The notes beneath the pieces are model-generated. The model was given only the letters and a program-made list of their open reading frames with translations. It searched no databases and was not told where the DNA came from. Shown here one piece after another: positions 24,887 to 35,025 of a stretch of DNA of 64,000 bases. Made by a program: the position numbers and the translations under genes. Source of the DNA: Bacteroidota bacterium (GTDB lineage Bacteria > Bacteroidota > Bacteroidia > B-17B0 > Aurantibacillaceae). The DNA lies in assembly GCA_021156365.1 (NCBI GenBank), contig JAJNDK010000008.1, positions 248,001-312,000 on the forward strand, written 5' to 3'. Numbering within the stretch: the first letter of the stretch is position 1; each line of letters opens with the position of its first letter.

Positions 24887-25564
24887 TTACCACTCCACCG
24901 GGCCCAGCCATTTTTTAGCGAGCTTGTTCTTCGGGAAAAGAGCGAGTGCCAGCTGATCCCAGTAGATGATCACACCGCCTGCATACAAAGGAGAGTTTAA
25001 TTTTTTACCGAGGTATTTGTTGTTTTTGAATACGAGTCGATAACCTACAGAACCACCTAAGCCAAGCCAGGTAAATATTTTATATTTCACGTTCACACCC
25101 GGCTCATACAAAAAAACAAGGTATTTTGATTTGTGTACTTCCGGTGTGCGGAATGAATACTCGAACTGGGTGAAACCGGTGCCAAACTGTGTAGGAATAC
25201 TATATTGCCAGCGTTTGGATTTATAAAAAATATAATCCACGTAATAACAAATGTAGTTCAGCTTTACCCTGCGTTTCAGCGATACATCCGATTTAATCTC
25301 ACTGTCGTAGAATTTATAATCGTCGTATAACTTTGTTTTCAGCCAGGAATAGCCTCCGCCCACACTCAGCTTCCGCCCGAAGGTGACTCCGAATTTAAGA
25401 CTCTGTACCTCTACCCGTCCCTGGTCGACAAAGGAATTGCGTGATTCGAAACGGAAATCGAACGTTTTGCTCCCGGTAAGTGCCACATGCAGCGAATCCA
25501 TGAACTGCCCCTTTGCATGGAACGCAAACAGGAAAAACAGTAGAATATGACAGGCTGGACGCAT
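24887..25564 (-). CDS. outer-membrane beta-barrel protein
   Basis: 225 aa from ATG 25564 (MRPACHILLFFLFAFHAKG), with a signal peptide cleaved near KGQ. The rest is a series of amphipathic strands (KTFDFRFESRNSFVDQGRVEVQSLKFGVTFG, LSVGGGYSWLKTKLY, RVKLNYICYYVDYIFY, YSIPTQFGTGFTQFEYSF, WLGLGGSVGYRLVFK) ending in ALALFPKNKLAKKWLGPVEW. The final segment is polar, not a typical Phe-ended strand. No family recognised. Divergent from recG by 100 bp and follows no obvious operon partner. Confidence 0.65.
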   Translation of the reverse strand: MRPACHILLFFLFAFHAKGQFMDSLHVALTGSKTFDFRFESRNSFVDQGRVEVQSLKFGVTFGRKLSVGGGYSWLKTKLYDDYKFYDSEIKSDVSLKRRVKLNYICYYVDYIFYKSKRWQYSIPTQFGTGFTQFEYSFRTPEVHKSKYLVFLYEPGVNVKYKIFTWLGLGGSVGYRLVFKNNKYLGKKLNSPLYAGGVIIYWDQLALALFPKNKLAKKWLGPVEW

Positions 25565-25664
25565 CTTAACGAATGAATAAATGTACAATATGAATAAACG
25601 CATGTTTATATATTTTTATTCTTTTATCAATACAGTTTTGTTGATTACCTAATTTTACAGGCGA

Positions 25665-27770
25665 ATGAAGCCGGATTTCCTTCAAACCCCCATAGAATAT
25701 GTGAAAGGCGTTGGTCCCCAGCGTGGCGAAATGCTGCGCAAGGAACTGGGCATTCACACTTTTTTGCATTTGCTTACGTATTACCCCTACCGTTACGTAG
25801 ACCGTACGAAGTTTTTTAACATAAATGAGATCAGTGCCGATCTCCCGTTCATCCAGCTGCGCGGAACGATCATTAAAACGGAAGTGCTCGGTGAAAAAAG
25901 AGCAAAACGTTTTGTAGCTTATCTGAAGGATGCTACAGGAATCATAGAGCTGGTATGGTTCCAGGGGATCAAATGGCTGGAAGGGAAATTCACCGGCGCT
26001 ACCGAATACATTGTGTTCGGAAGACCTAACGAATTCCATGGTAAATTTTCCATCCCTCACCCGGAAGTAGATGTGGCCAGCGAGGAAAACATCCGCCTGC
26101 AGTCAGCTTTGCAGGCTATGTACAACAGCTCCGAAAGCATGAAGAACAGGGGGCTGGACAGCAAAGGCATTTTTAAGCTGCAGCAAAACCTGAACGTGCT
26201 CATTCATACTAATATCCCGGAGATCCTGAGTGAGAAGGTCATCCGGGATCATCGCCTCATCAGCCGGGAAGAAGCGCTGAAGCAGATCCATTTTCCGCAA
26301 TCGCCGGCACTTTTGAAACAGGCAGAGACGCGTTTAAAATTCGACGAGCTTTTTTTCCTGCAACTGAAGATCCTGCGTCAGAAGTCTTACCACAAGGCTG
26401 TTACAAGTGGTTTCGTGTTTTCAAAAGTGGGAAATTTTTTCAATGATTTTTACAAGCAGTATCTGCCTTTCGAATTGACGAACGCACAGAAACGGGTGAT
26501 CAAGGAGATCCGGGTAGATGTGGCAACAGGCAAACAAATGAACCGCCTCGTGCAGGGTGATGTGGGAAGCGGAAAAACGATCGTAGCACTGATGAGCATG
26601 CTGATCGCTATCGACAATGGTTTTCAGGCTTGCCTGATGGCACCGACGGAGATCCTTGCTTCCCAGCATTTCGAAGGTCTTTCACAATTGGTAAAGCCCC
26701 TTGGAATTAAAATGGAATTTTTAACCGGTTCGGTAAAAGGGAAAACAAGAGCCCGTTTGCTGCAGGAACTGGCCGATGGAGACATACAGATATTGGTGGG
26801 GACCCATGCCCTGATAGAAAACCCGGTGATCTTCAAAAACCTTGGCTTTGTAGTGATCGATGAACAGCATCGTTTTGGTGTGGAGCAACGGAGTAAGCTG
26901 CACCGCAAAAATTCGATACCGCCGCATGTGCTGGTGATGACTGCGACTCCTATCCCGCGTACCCTGGCAATGACCCTGTACGGCGATCTCGATACATCCG
27001 TCATCGATGAATTGCCGCCAGGCCGTAAACCGATCCAGACAAGGCATATGACCGACAACCAGCGTTTGCGGATGCTCGGTTTCATTCGTGAGCAGATCGC
27101 TTTGGGCAGACAGGTGTATGTAGTGTATCCACTGATCAAGGAATCGGAAAAGATCGATCTGAAAAATCTTGAAGAAGGTTTCGAATCGCTGGAGCGGGAG
27201 TTCCCACTGCCGGAATACCGCATCAGCATTGTGCACGGCAAACAGAAAAACGACCGTAAGGATTTCGAGATGCAGCGGTTTGTGAAAGGTGAAACACAGA
27301 TCATGGTAGCTACTACGGTGATAGAAGTGGGTGTGAATGTGCCGAATGCGAGCATTATGGTGATAGAAAATGCCGAGCGTTTCGGTCTCTCGCAGCTGCA
27401 TCAGCTGAGAGGAAGGGTAGGACGGGGCGCCGAACAGTCGTACTGCGTGCTGATGACTTCCTTTAAGCTCAGCAGGGAAAGTAAGATCCGGATGGAAACC
27501 ATGTGCAGAACGAACGATGGTTTTGAGATAAGCGAAGTGGACCTGAAGCTGCGTGGACCGGGCGATATTGAAGGAACACAGCAGAGCGGGATCCTTGACC
27601 TCCGGATCGCGGACCTGGCAAAAGACCAGCAATTGCTGCAGATAGCCCGGAATGCAGCACAGGAGATCGTGGACACAGATGCCAATCTCGAACGCCCGGA
27701 AAACCTGCCTATGAAGAACTTTATCTCCATGAAGGCCTTCTCCAAGACAGATTGGAGCAAGGTTGCTTAA
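25665..27770 (+). CDS. recG: ATP-dependent DNA helicase RecG
   Basis: 701 aa, full length for RecG. It reverses stalled forks and migrates Holliday junctions. Wedge/OB domain about 60-155 (PFIQLRGTIIKTEVLG, ATGIIELVWF), then superfamily-2 helicase motifs: GDVGSGKTIVA (Walker A), APTEILA, VIDEQHRFGVEQR (DEQH box), MTATPIPRTLAMT, VVYPLIKESEK, ATTVIEVGVNVPNA and HQLRGRVGRG (motif VI), ending with the RecG-specific region EVDLKLRGPGDIEGTQQSG. Start at ATG 25665. Stands alone between an OMP gene (divergent) and the transglutaminase-like gene (56 bp downstream). Confidence 0.97.
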   Translation: MKPDFLQTPIEYVKGVGPQRGEMLRKELGIHTFLHLLTYYPYRYVDRTKFFNINEISADLPFIQLRGTIIKTEVLGEKRAKRFVAYLKDATGIIELVWFQGIKWLEGKFTGATEYIVFGRPNEFHGKFSIPHPEVDVASEENIRLQSALQAMYNSSESMKNRGLDSKGIFKLQQNLNVLIHTNIPEILSEKVIRDHRLISREEALKQIHFPQSPALLKQAETRLKFDELFFLQLKILRQKSYHKAVTSGFVFSKVGNFFNDFYKQYLPFELTNAQKRVIKEIRVDVATGKQMNRLVQGDVGSGKTIVALMSMLIAIDNGFQACLMAPTEILASQHFEGLSQLVKPLGIKMEFLTGSVKGKTRARLLQELADGDIQILVGTHALIENPVIFKNLGFVVIDEQHRFGVEQRSKLHRKNSIPPHVLVMTATPIPRTLAMTLYGDLDTSVIDELPPGRKPIQTRHMTDNQRLRMLGFIREQIALGRQVYVVYPLIKESEKIDLKNLEEGFESLEREFPLPEYRISIVHGKQKNDRKDFEMQRFVKGETQIMVATTVIEVGVNVPNASIMVIENAERFGLSQLHQLRGRVGRGAEQSYCVLMTSFKLSRESKIRMETMCRTNDGFEISEVDLKLRGPGDIEGTQQSGILDLRIADLAKDQQLLQIARNAAQEIVDTDANLERPENLPMKNFISMKAFSKTDWSKVA

Positions 27771-27826
27771 CACTATTTAAACCCGGTAAAACGTAAAAAA
27801 TCAGTAAATTAGTTCCATTTTCAGCT

Positions 27827-28756
27827 TTGTTCATAAGGAAATTCACATACCTGTTCATTCTGCTGCTCGTTGCAAAAGCAAGCTGTCTTTCCCAGACCGA
27901 CGATCTGAAAACGATGGACTATTCCCTTGCCGATAAAACAGCTATCGAATTCCCGAAGAAAAAATACAAGACCGTTTCTGAAATTGCAAGGCCGCTTACG
28001 GAAAACCTGGAAACGGAGCACGAAAAATTCCGGGCGATCTTTCGCTGGATCACCGAGAACATCGAATACAACAAAAGCGCAGCCAACGCGGCTGATGCCG
28101 ACAAGGTAGTACGCAAGAACAAAGCGGTGTGCCAGGGTTTTTCCAATCTGCTGAAAGAAATGTGTGAAGCGGTGAATATTCCCTGCGATGTTGTGGTAGG
28201 CTACACGAAAACAGATGTGAAAGACATCAATCGTAAATTAAAAAAAACGGATCACGCCTGGAATATTGTAACGCTGTATGGAAAGAAGTATTTAGTAGAT
28301 GTGACTTGGGCTACCAGTAAATTCAACGTGGTGACGCGGAAATTCCAGAAGGAATTTGACGAACATTATTTTCTCACTCCTCCTGAAAAATTCATTCTCG
28401 ATCACCTTCCTGAAGAAAAGAAAGACCAGCTGCTGGAAAAACCGGTTTCAAAAAAATACTTCTCCTCTACTCCCCTGCTCTATGCCGATTATTTTCACCT
28501 GAACATTGCCTCCATCAGTCCGAACAAGGGTAAACTAAAGCAAAAATTATCGAAGCCTTTTATATTTGAGTTCAGTACCGAAAAAGGCGCTACGATCAGC
28601 TCTGCAGCCGTGTTAGCTGACGTTGACAGATACCTCACTCCTGTTACGCTTAAAGACAACAAGCTGGAATATACCTTCGAAAAAGAAGGCGACCATGACC
28701 TTACAATCTACCTGGATGGTAAAGCAGTGGCGGAATACCTCATTAAGGTGAAGTGA
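27827..28756 (+). CDS. secreted transglutaminase-like protein
   Basis: 309 aa, starting at TTG 27827 (reads MFIRKFTYLFILLLVAKASCLSQ) because no ATG precedes the signal peptide. Transglutaminase-like core about 60-190 with the catalytic triad visible: Cys in KAVCQGFSNLLKEM, His in DHAWNIV and Asp in LVDVTWA. This form is related to kyphoscoliosis-peptidase-like proteins of bacteria, which are probably proteases or crosslinkers in the periplasm. The C-terminal 90 residues (IFEFSTEKGATISSAAVLADVDRY, DLTIYLDGKAVAEYLIKVK) form a small beta domain. Convergent with the PAS kinase. Substrate unknown. Confidence 0.8.
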   Translation: MFIRKFTYLFILLLVAKASCLSQTDDLKTMDYSLADKTAIEFPKKKYKTVSEIARPLTENLETEHEKFRAIFRWITENIEYNKSAANAADADKVVRKNKAVCQGFSNLLKEMCEAVNIPCDVVVGYTKTDVKDINRKLKKTDHAWNIVTLYGKKYLVDVTWATSKFNVVTRKFQKEFDEHYFLTPPEKFILDHLPEEKKDQLLEKPVSKKYFSSTPLLYADYFHLNIASISPNKGKLKQKLSKPFIFEFSTEKGATISSAAVLADVDRYLTPVTLKDNKLEYTFEKEGDHDLTIYLDGKAVAEYLIKVK

Positions 28757-28821
28757 AACGTATTATTATCACTCTTGGCAAACGCCGCTTTTTTTAGCCA
28801 GCTTATTGGTGCGGTTATGCC

Positions 28822-31818
28822 CTACAGTGGCAATTCAACTATAAATTCTGCACCCTCTTCAGGCTTACTTCTAACCCTTATTTCACCTCCCAGCGTTTCT
28901 ATTTGAGTTTTTATCATAAACAGTCCCATCCCTTTTCCTTCTATATCCAGATGGAAACGCTTATAGAGCCCGAATATTTTATCTCCGTGTTTGTCAAGAT
29001 CTATTCCGATACCATTGTCTCTGAATGAAAGAACAACTTTTTCATTCTTTACTTCGCTTATAATTGTGATCATGAGTGGCTTATCCGCCTGCCTGTATTT
29101 TATACTGTTTAAGATCAGGTTATAAAAAACACTATGAATATAACTTTTAAAAGAGCTGATCTTTTCCACTGCGCTAAAATTGGTTACAATCTGTATGGCT
29201 TCTTTATCTATAATCGTATGGATGCTCGATTTTACGGTATCAACCAATTCACGGAAACACACTGGTTCCTTAAATTCATTTATTTCCGATCGTACCTGTA
29301 AGATCTTATTCAGATCTTTGAATACCTTATCCAATTGCTCGGTGGCATGAAACAGAAACTGCTGACTCCGGGCCCGGTCCGTCTCCGAGATATCCGTCTT
29401 CAAAACATTCGCAAGGCCCAGGATATTGGCTACCGGTGCGCGCAGATTATGAGAAACAATGGATGCAAATTGTTCGAGGTTCTTGCTGTGTTGAATAATA
29501 TTGGTGATCATTTTTTCCCGTTCTTCTTCCGCCTGTTTTCGGTCCGTTACATCCAGGACTATTCCATACAAGCCCGATGGCTTACCATTTTCGTCCAGTT
29601 TAAATTTACTTTTTGCATATATATGTTTTATACTCCCATCTTCTAAAACGATACGATGGTTCAAAATAATATCGCTCAATGTTTTTTGCGCCTGGTCCGT
29701 TATACTCATTACGTAGTCCAGATCTTCCGGATGAATAAAAGACACCCAGTCGGAATACATAAGTTTCTTTTCAGTCAGGGTAAGTCCATAAATTTTGCAG
29801 GCTTCTTCTGACCATATTGATTCCTGGGTTTTAAAATCGACTTCCCAGTTTCCCATACGCGCTATTGCCTGGGCGTCGGTTAACCTGGCCTCACTTTTTA
29901 TAAGCTTCTGCTCGGATATTTTTCTTTCTGTAATGTTGCGCGAATAACAAGCCGTACCTATAATTTCTTCTCCTTTTCGGATAGGGCAAAAAGAAGTTTC
30001 CAGCCAATGCTCCTCAGGTACTGTCCCATACTCATATTCCGTAAATGTTTCACCGGCAAACGCACGCTCATAACAGGCTTTAAAGCGGGCTGACTGCTCT
30101 TCTGAAAGTGCAGCCGCAAGAATATTGGCCCCCTGTACTACACCTATAATTTTATTAAATGTCTGGTTGGATGTTATAAGGTTAAAGTCCCTGTCTACAC
30201 TCCACATCAAATCAGTCGTATTATTAATTAAAGCATCCAGGTTATTGCTGTTAAAATCCTGCCGTTCATTCAAGCGCACCTTTTCAGTCACATCCCGGAA
30301 ATTATCAACAATACCATTAATAGAAGGCTCGTGCAGCATATTGGTAATAACAGCTTCCAGCCATCTCCAGCTGCCGTCCTTATGACGCATCCGGCCTGTA
30401 TAGCCGGGAATAGGTACGCCCGGGTTTGCCATCACGAGCTCCCATACCTTTGCTACATGCTCTGCATCATCCGGATGGATAAGTGAGAACAGGTCCAGCT
30501 TCATTGCTTCTCTCTCTGTATATCCCAGCATTCTCTGAATGGAAGATGAAATATATAATACACCACCTAGCGGCGATAATATAGCCACGGCATCTGTCCC
30601 ATTTTCAACCAGTGCGCGAAACCGCCTTTCGTTGTTCTCTATCAATTGCTCTGCCTTTTTATGCCTTCCTTCTTTCTCAAAAACATCAAGAGCAAAAGAA
30701 ATATCTCCGGTTGCTTCTTCCAATAACCGGATCTCCTCTCCATCGAAAAAACCCACCTCTGCGGCGCACAAATTAAATGTCCCTATTACAAGCCCTGCAC
30801 TTTTTACAGGAAGCGTGATGTAAGACTGAATACCGGGAACAACTGCTAAGTCTTCCCGGCTTCTCAATCGCGGATCATTTTTTATATCGTTGCAGACATA
30901 ATAAGATCCTGTGCGCAATACATAATCCTGTGGCCCGCCACTTTCAATGGAAGTAGTAAAGAGATGAACATCCATTTCGGGGATCCCGTTATGATCAATG
31001 AGAATTACCCGGTTGCCGGTCCCGTCAAACCTGGTTATCCATGCCATTTTGAAATTGCCAATATCAAATGCGATCTGGCAGCTTTTGCGAAAAAGAGCCT
31101 GTTCATCACGGGTATGAACAATGCTTTGATTGATCTGGCTGATAAACTGATACAGCCGGTTCGTCTTATTTAATTTTTCTTCCGACATTTTATTGTCCTG
31201 CAATGACTTTGTCAATCCCTTCAATAAAAAATTCACGCTCTTGGAACAGGCAAAGCTCAACAATACAAGATTGGAGGTAACGGCAATCCAGGTACCTAAG
31301 GAATAATCATTAACAACCGGAATATCTGCACCAAAAAAATTCAACATCCCGAAGGCAAAACAAATAAATGTATTGGCCCAGGCCGAATAGTAGCCGGCAG
31401 AATATGAATAAATAATAGAAGAAAACAAGGTAATGGCCAGTAAGAATAATAGTCCTGGTCCTGCCTTACCTATATAATAAATAAGCACGATGGATAACAT
31501 ATAAAAAACAGAAATAAAAACAAGCTTCCGTGTATTGATCGACATACGGCGGTTTACCAATATGACGATCAACGAGAAAAACGCCAGCAGATCTACTATT
31601 CCTACTACAGTAGCGTTATTGGCAAAAGACATATAAACACCGGGAATGAGTGCAATGATACTCAAAGGAGTAAAGTAGATAAGCGCCCGGAAGAACATTT
31701 CATTACGCCAATACGAAATACTTTTTTCACTGCTTTCATTAGGAGGTAAAAGGTTTCCGCGCACGTATTTTTGATAGATATTCCACCAGGAAATAAGAAA
31801 AAATTCTGCTTGTCTCAT
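28822..31818 (-). CDS. membrane PAS/GAF sensor histidine kinase
   Basis: 998 aa. About six membrane helices (about 43-215) form an N-terminal sensor, followed by a GAF domain (about 240-385, NFKMAWITRFDGTGNRVILIDH), three PAS domains (about 395-515, 530-640 and 650-775; GYTEREAMKLDLFSLIHPDDAEHV, WLEAVITNM and HPEDLDYVMS are typical PAS/PAC pieces), the dimerisation/phosphoacceptor helix IVSHNLRAPVANILG, and a HATPase ending with DNGIGIDLDKHGDKIFGLYKRFH and GKGMGLFMIKTQIETLGG. No receiver domain and no adjacent regulator, so an orphan kinase, possibly using the NarL-type or LytTR regulators in this window. Signal unknown. Confidence 0.93.
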   Translation of the reverse strand: MRQAEFFLISWWNIYQKYVRGNLLPPNESSEKSISYWRNEMFFRALIYFTPLSIIALIPGVYMSFANNATVVGIVDLLAFFSLIVILVNRRMSINTRKLVFISVFYMLSIVLIYYIGKAGPGLLFLLAITLFSSIIYSYSAGYYSAWANTFICFAFGMLNFFGADIPVVNDYSLGTWIAVTSNLVLLSFACSKSVNFLLKGLTKSLQDNKMSEEKLNKTNRLYQFISQINQSIVHTRDEQALFRKSCQIAFDIGNFKMAWITRFDGTGNRVILIDHNGIPEMDVHLFTTSIESGGPQDYVLRTGSYYVCNDIKNDPRLRSREDLAVVPGIQSYITLPVKSAGLVIGTFNLCAAEVGFFDGEEIRLLEEATGDISFALDVFEKEGRHKKAEQLIENNERRFRALVENGTDAVAILSPLGGVLYISSSIQRMLGYTEREAMKLDLFSLIHPDDAEHVAKVWELVMANPGVPIPGYTGRMRHKDGSWRWLEAVITNMLHEPSINGIVDNFRDVTEKVRLNERQDFNSNNLDALINNTTDLMWSVDRDFNLITSNQTFNKIIGVVQGANILAAALSEEQSARFKACYERAFAGETFTEYEYGTVPEEHWLETSFCPIRKGEEIIGTACYSRNITERKISEQKLIKSEARLTDAQAIARMGNWEVDFKTQESIWSEEACKIYGLTLTEKKLMYSDWVSFIHPEDLDYVMSITDQAQKTLSDIILNHRIVLEDGSIKHIYAKSKFKLDENGKPSGLYGIVLDVTDRKQAEEEREKMITNIIQHSKNLEQFASIVSHNLRAPVANILGLANVLKTDISETDRARSQQFLFHATEQLDKVFKDLNKILQVRSEINEFKEPVCFRELVDTVKSSIHTIIDKEAIQIVTNFSAVEKISSFKSYIHSVFYNLILNSIKYRQADKPLMITIISEVKNEKVVLSFRDNGIGIDLDKHGDKIFGLYKRFHLDIEGKGMGLFMIKTQIETLGGEIRVRSKPEEGAEFIVELPL

Positions 31819-32090
31819 TTATATTTATCGGTTAATAGAATTGTTTCGATAACATTTAAACCAACACAAAATTAGCTCCCTTTTTATTCTCAAAAACTGC
31901 AGTTTTGATGTATTCCTTACATTCCTGCAATTAAAGCAATCAGATGATTACCAAAAAAGCGGATGCAGAACATGAAAAAACAAGAAAACAACACGATAGA
32001 TCAACAACGACGGTTGAAGAAGCATGACAGGCATATGTAACGATCCGTGGTTTGATCAATACTGACAGGATGGAGAAAAGCAGATTCAAC
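31819..32090. other. non-coding gap between PAS kinase and guaB
   Basis: AT-rich stretch upstream of the PAS kinase. I see no exact TAnnTTTG box. A 27-codon plus-strand frame at 31944-32027 is too short and too Lys/Thr-rich in a simple way to call. Confidence 0.4.
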
Positions 32091-32122
32091 AAAAAACCCG
32101 GTCTTAAGAAAACCGGGTTCTA
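32090..32122 (-). terminator. rho-independent terminator of guaB
   Basis: Stem AACCCGGT (32095-32102) / ACCGGGTT (32112-32119), followed on the minus strand by a run of T. About 20 nt after the guaB stop. Confidence 0.85.
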
Positions 32123-32140
32123 CTATTAAAGATGTTATTA

Positions 32141-33628
32141 TTATTTCCTGCTATAATTTGGTGCTTCGCGTGTGATCACTACATCATGCGGATGACTCTC
32201 TGCCATACCTGCACTGGTGATCCTGATAAACTTAGCGGTCTGCAATGCTTTCACATTCTTCGCTCCACAGTATCCCATACCTGCACGTAAACCGCCCATG
32301 ATCTGGTAGATGACTTCCGACATATTGCCTTTGAACGGAACGCGCCCGCTGATACCTTCCGGAACCAGCTTTTTGATATCATCTTCCGCATCCTGGAAAT
32401 ACCGGTCTTTGGATCCTTTCTGCATCGCTTCGATGGAGCCCATGCCACGATAGGATTTGAATTTTCTTCCTTCGAAAATAATGGTCTCGCCCGGAGATTC
32501 TTCCGTACCTGCGAACATAGATCCCATCATCACCGTACTTGCGCCGGCTGCTATCGCCTTTACAATATCACCGGTGAAACGGATACCGCCATCTGCGATC
32601 AGTGGTATATTTTTCCCTTTCAGGGCGTGCGCCACTTCCATAATCGCTGTTAACTGCGGTACGCCCACTCCGGCAATTACACGGGTGGTACAGATGGAAC
32701 CAGGACCGATCCCTACTTTCACTGCATCTGCACCTGCTTTTACAAGTGCAAGAGCTGCCTCTCCCGTAGCGATGTTACCTACTACTATCTGTAATTTCGG
32801 AAATTTCTTTTTTACAGCTTTCAGCATTTCGATCACTCCTTTGGAATGACCGTGTGCCGTATCGATGATCACTGCATCCACACTTGCATTCACAAGGGCC
32901 GTTACGCGCTCCATCGTATCGGCTGTTACACCAACTGCAGCAGCAACACGGAGCCGCCCCATTGCATCCTTGCAGGCATAGGGCTGAACTTTGCTTTTGA
33001 TAATATCTTTATAGGTGATCAATCCGATCAGTTTATTTGACGAATCCACTACCGGAAGTTTTTCGATCTTATAATTCTGGAGGATCTCTTCGGCTTTTTT
33101 CAGGTTGGTGCCCTGTTTGGCAGTGATGATATTCTCTTTGGTCATTACCTCAGCTACCGGGCGCTTCATATCTTTTTCGAAACGAAGGTCGCGGTTGGTA
33201 ACAATTCCGACCAGCTTTTTGTCTTTTGTGATCACAGGGATGCCACCGATCTTATTGTCGGCCATCAGCTTCAGTGCATCGGCAACAGTAGCCCCGTCCT
33301 GCATGGTAACCGGATCCACGATCATACCGCTTTCCGAACGTTTTACCTTACGTACTTCATCGGCCTGGGCGGCAATACTCATGTTCTTATGCAATACCCC
33401 GATGCCGCCTTCCTGTGCAATGGCAATGGCCATGCGGTGTTCGGTTACGGTATCCATTGCTGCTGTTACAATGGGCGTATTGATATCAATACCTTTGGTG
33501 AATTTCGAACGGATGTCGACTTCCCTCGGAAGTACTTCCGAATACGCGGGAACCATTAAAACATCGTCGTACGTTAAACCTTCAGCGGTAAATTTGGATT
33601 GCAGAAATGCCTGAAAAGAAGAAGCCAT
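32141..33628 (-). CDS. guaB: inosine-5'-monophosphate dehydrogenase
   Basis: 495 aa, typical. NAD-dependent oxidation of IMP to XMP, the rate-limiting step of GMP synthesis. (beta/alpha)8 barrel interrupted by a CBS pair (about 95-215, [22 protein letters not shown] and [19 protein letters not shown]). Catalytic loop [18 protein letters not shown] with the reactive Cys; IMP-binding [19 protein letters not shown] and GTEESPGE; flap with YRGMGS. Start ATG 33628; terminator follows. Monocistronic. No other purine gene nearby. Confidence 0.98.
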   Translation of the reverse strand: MASSFQAFLQSKFTAEGLTYDDVLMVPAYSEVLPREVDIRSKFTKGIDINTPIVTAAMDTVTEHRMAIAIAQEGGIGVLHKNMSIAAQADEVRKVKRSESGMIVDPVTMQDGATVADALKLMADNKIGGIPVITKDKKLVGIVTNRDLRFEKDMKRPVAEVMTKENIITAKQGTNLKKAEEILQNYKIEKLPVVDSSNKLIGLITYKDIIKSKVQPYACKDAMGRLRVAAAVGVTADTMERVTALVNASVDAVIIDTAHGHSKGVIEMLKAVKKKFPKLQIVVGNIATGEAALALVKAGADAVKVGIGPGSICTTRVIAGVGVPQLTAIMEVAHALKGKNIPLIADGGIRFTGDIVKAIAAGASTVMMGSMFAGTEESPGETIIFEGRKFKSYRGMGSIEAMQKGSKDRYFQDAEDDIKKLVPEGISGRVPFKGNMSEVIYQIMGGLRAGMGYCGAKNVKALQTAKFIRITSAGMAESHPHDVVITREAPNYSRK

Positions 33629-33723
33629 AGTGAATTTTATATTCTAAAATTCCGGCAAATATAAGATTAATAAACGAAACGACAATACAACCGGCTTTGC
33701 GGAATTGTTAGCCTTGTGTAAAA

Positions 33724-34668
33724 TCAGAACTTCGCGCGGGTTTTTTTACGCTTTTTGGTCTTCAGCATATAGCCTATTTTCACTTCGAGCGAAAGGTAGG
33801 AATCCATTTGTTTATCTCCGCGTTGGGCACCACTGCCATCACCGTTAGGTGCGGTGGCATTGGGAATAAGTCCAAGGCTCGGGTCGGCAAGCGCAACGGC
33901 TACCGCACCTTTTTGCTGGTATAAGGTGGCGGGATCGTAATAACTTCCATGCACATCATCAATATAATCGGTAAAGGTCTTCCGGAAATTGTATTCAATA
34001 CCAATAGTCCACTCCCTGCTGATCGAATAGCGATATCCGGCCCCAAATGGCAGGCTTATTGAGAAACGGTAGTACTTGCCCGGCCCGTTGGGCAATCCCT
34101 GTCCTTCGGTAGACAATGGCTGAAGCGCATACCAGTTGTTTCCGAACTGAGCTTTCGGGTTGAAATAAAATGCGCCGATGCCCCCAAAAAGATAAATATA
34201 ATGGTTTGACGATTTGAACCTGCGTTTGCGGGTGTTTTTGATGTGATACATATTCCCGCCTTTGGAAATATTCAAGACAAACTCCAGATTGGTAGAGATC
34301 TCATAAATATTGGTACGGAAGCTCAGGTTGCGGTTGTGCCGGAAACGTTCCTGGGTAAGCGCATCCTTTCCCCACAAACGCATATAATTAAAATCTGTTC
34401 TCCATCCGAAATTTTTCGCAAGACGATACCTGTAACCAAAAGTAGCCGAAGGGCGGGTCAGGGATAATTCAAGATCGGCATAACTGTAGTCTTTCCCCAC
34501 TTTATCCCGGCCGCCAAGATCGCCAAGGAAATTGCCGACTCCACCTCCGAAATAGATTTCGTTCCTGTATTTTTTCCAGGCGGTAGGCGAATTAAAATAC
34601 TGCGCCGATACCCTGTCATGAGCAAGCAGGATACACAATACGATAACAAGAGTTAAGGGGCGCAACAT
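33724..34668 (-). CDS. DUF6089 family outer-membrane protein (PorG-like)
   Basis: 314 aa from ATG 34668 (MLRPLTLVIVLCILLA), with a signal peptide cleaved near VSAQYF. The pattern NEIYFGGGVGNFLGDLGG, then SYADLELSLTRPSATFGYRYRLAKNFGWRTDFNY, YLFGGIGAFYFNPKAQ and FGAGYRYSISREWTIGIEYNFRKTFTDYIDDV is the DUF6089 signature as I know it. PorG of the type IX secretion system belongs to this group, but so do unrelated barrels, so a T9SS role is only suggested; the adjacent cargo operon makes it attractive. Basic tail TKKRKKTRAKF. 95 bp upstream of guaB on the same strand. Confidence 0.75.
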   Translation of the reverse strand: MLRPLTLVIVLCILLAHDRVSAQYFNSPTAWKKYRNEIYFGGGVGNFLGDLGGRDKVGKDYSYADLELSLTRPSATFGYRYRLAKNFGWRTDFNYMRLWGKDALTQERFRHNRNLSFRTNIYEISTNLEFVLNISKGGNMYHIKNTRKRRFKSSNHYIYLFGGIGAFYFNPKAQFGNNWYALQPLSTEGQGLPNGPGKYYRFSISLPFGAGYRYSISREWTIGIEYNFRKTFTDYIDDVHGSYYDPATLYQQKGAVAVALADPSLGLIPNATAPNGDGSGAQRGDKQMDSYLSLEVKIGYMLKTKKRKKTRAKF

Positions 34669-34900
34669 CTGTCTTTTATAATGAAGTAAGGATAAAGTAC
34701 ACACAGCAAAAGCTTAAGAATAATACGGAACTGATCCAGAACGTAAGTTTTTGAAGTTGGTGTATCTCTGTAATTCTATAATTTTTAAGTTTATTTATTA
34801 TTCGCGTCATTGGGTAGTTGAGTATAGTAAATTTAGATAATCTTCTCTAAGTCACAATCTTTTTTAGACAAAACTTATTTAAAGGCGGATTAATTTTCTG
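34669..34900. other. intergenic region downstream of the T9SS cargo genes
   Basis: AT-rich, no RNA gene or strong terminator seen, no exact TAnnTTTG box for the DUF6089 gene. It directly follows the candidate 29-codon ORF. Confidence 0.4.
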
Positions 34901-34990
34901 CTACGTCCACATCACTGGGTTGTAAAGGTAAGCAGGAGACAGGGAGCCCACAGTAGTGATTACCACTCCGTTCGATGGTCCCCCTGCCAT
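34901..34990 (-). CDS. candidate 29-codon small ORF behind the T9SS operon
   Basis: ATG at 34988-34990, stop TAG at 34901-34903, on the same strand 36 nt after the stop of the 1236-aa cargo gene. The purine-rich AGAAGGATAAAAG lies just upstream. It reads MAGGPSNGVVITTVG followed by SLSPAYLYNPVMWT, a composition of a real small hydrophobic peptide rather than random AT-rich DNA, and GC is raised relative to its surroundings. No homologue known to me. Could also be a decayed remnant of a larger gene. Confidence 0.3.
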   Translation of the reverse strand: MAGGPSNGVVITTVGSLSPAYLYNPVMWT

Positions 34991-35025
34991 TTCTTTTATC
35001 CTTCTTATCTTATCATTTATTCTTC

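Noticed and set aside
31944-32027. A 27-codon plus-strand frame (MITKKADAEHEK...).
   Set aside because: Short, low-complexity, no supporting signal or conservation that I can judge.
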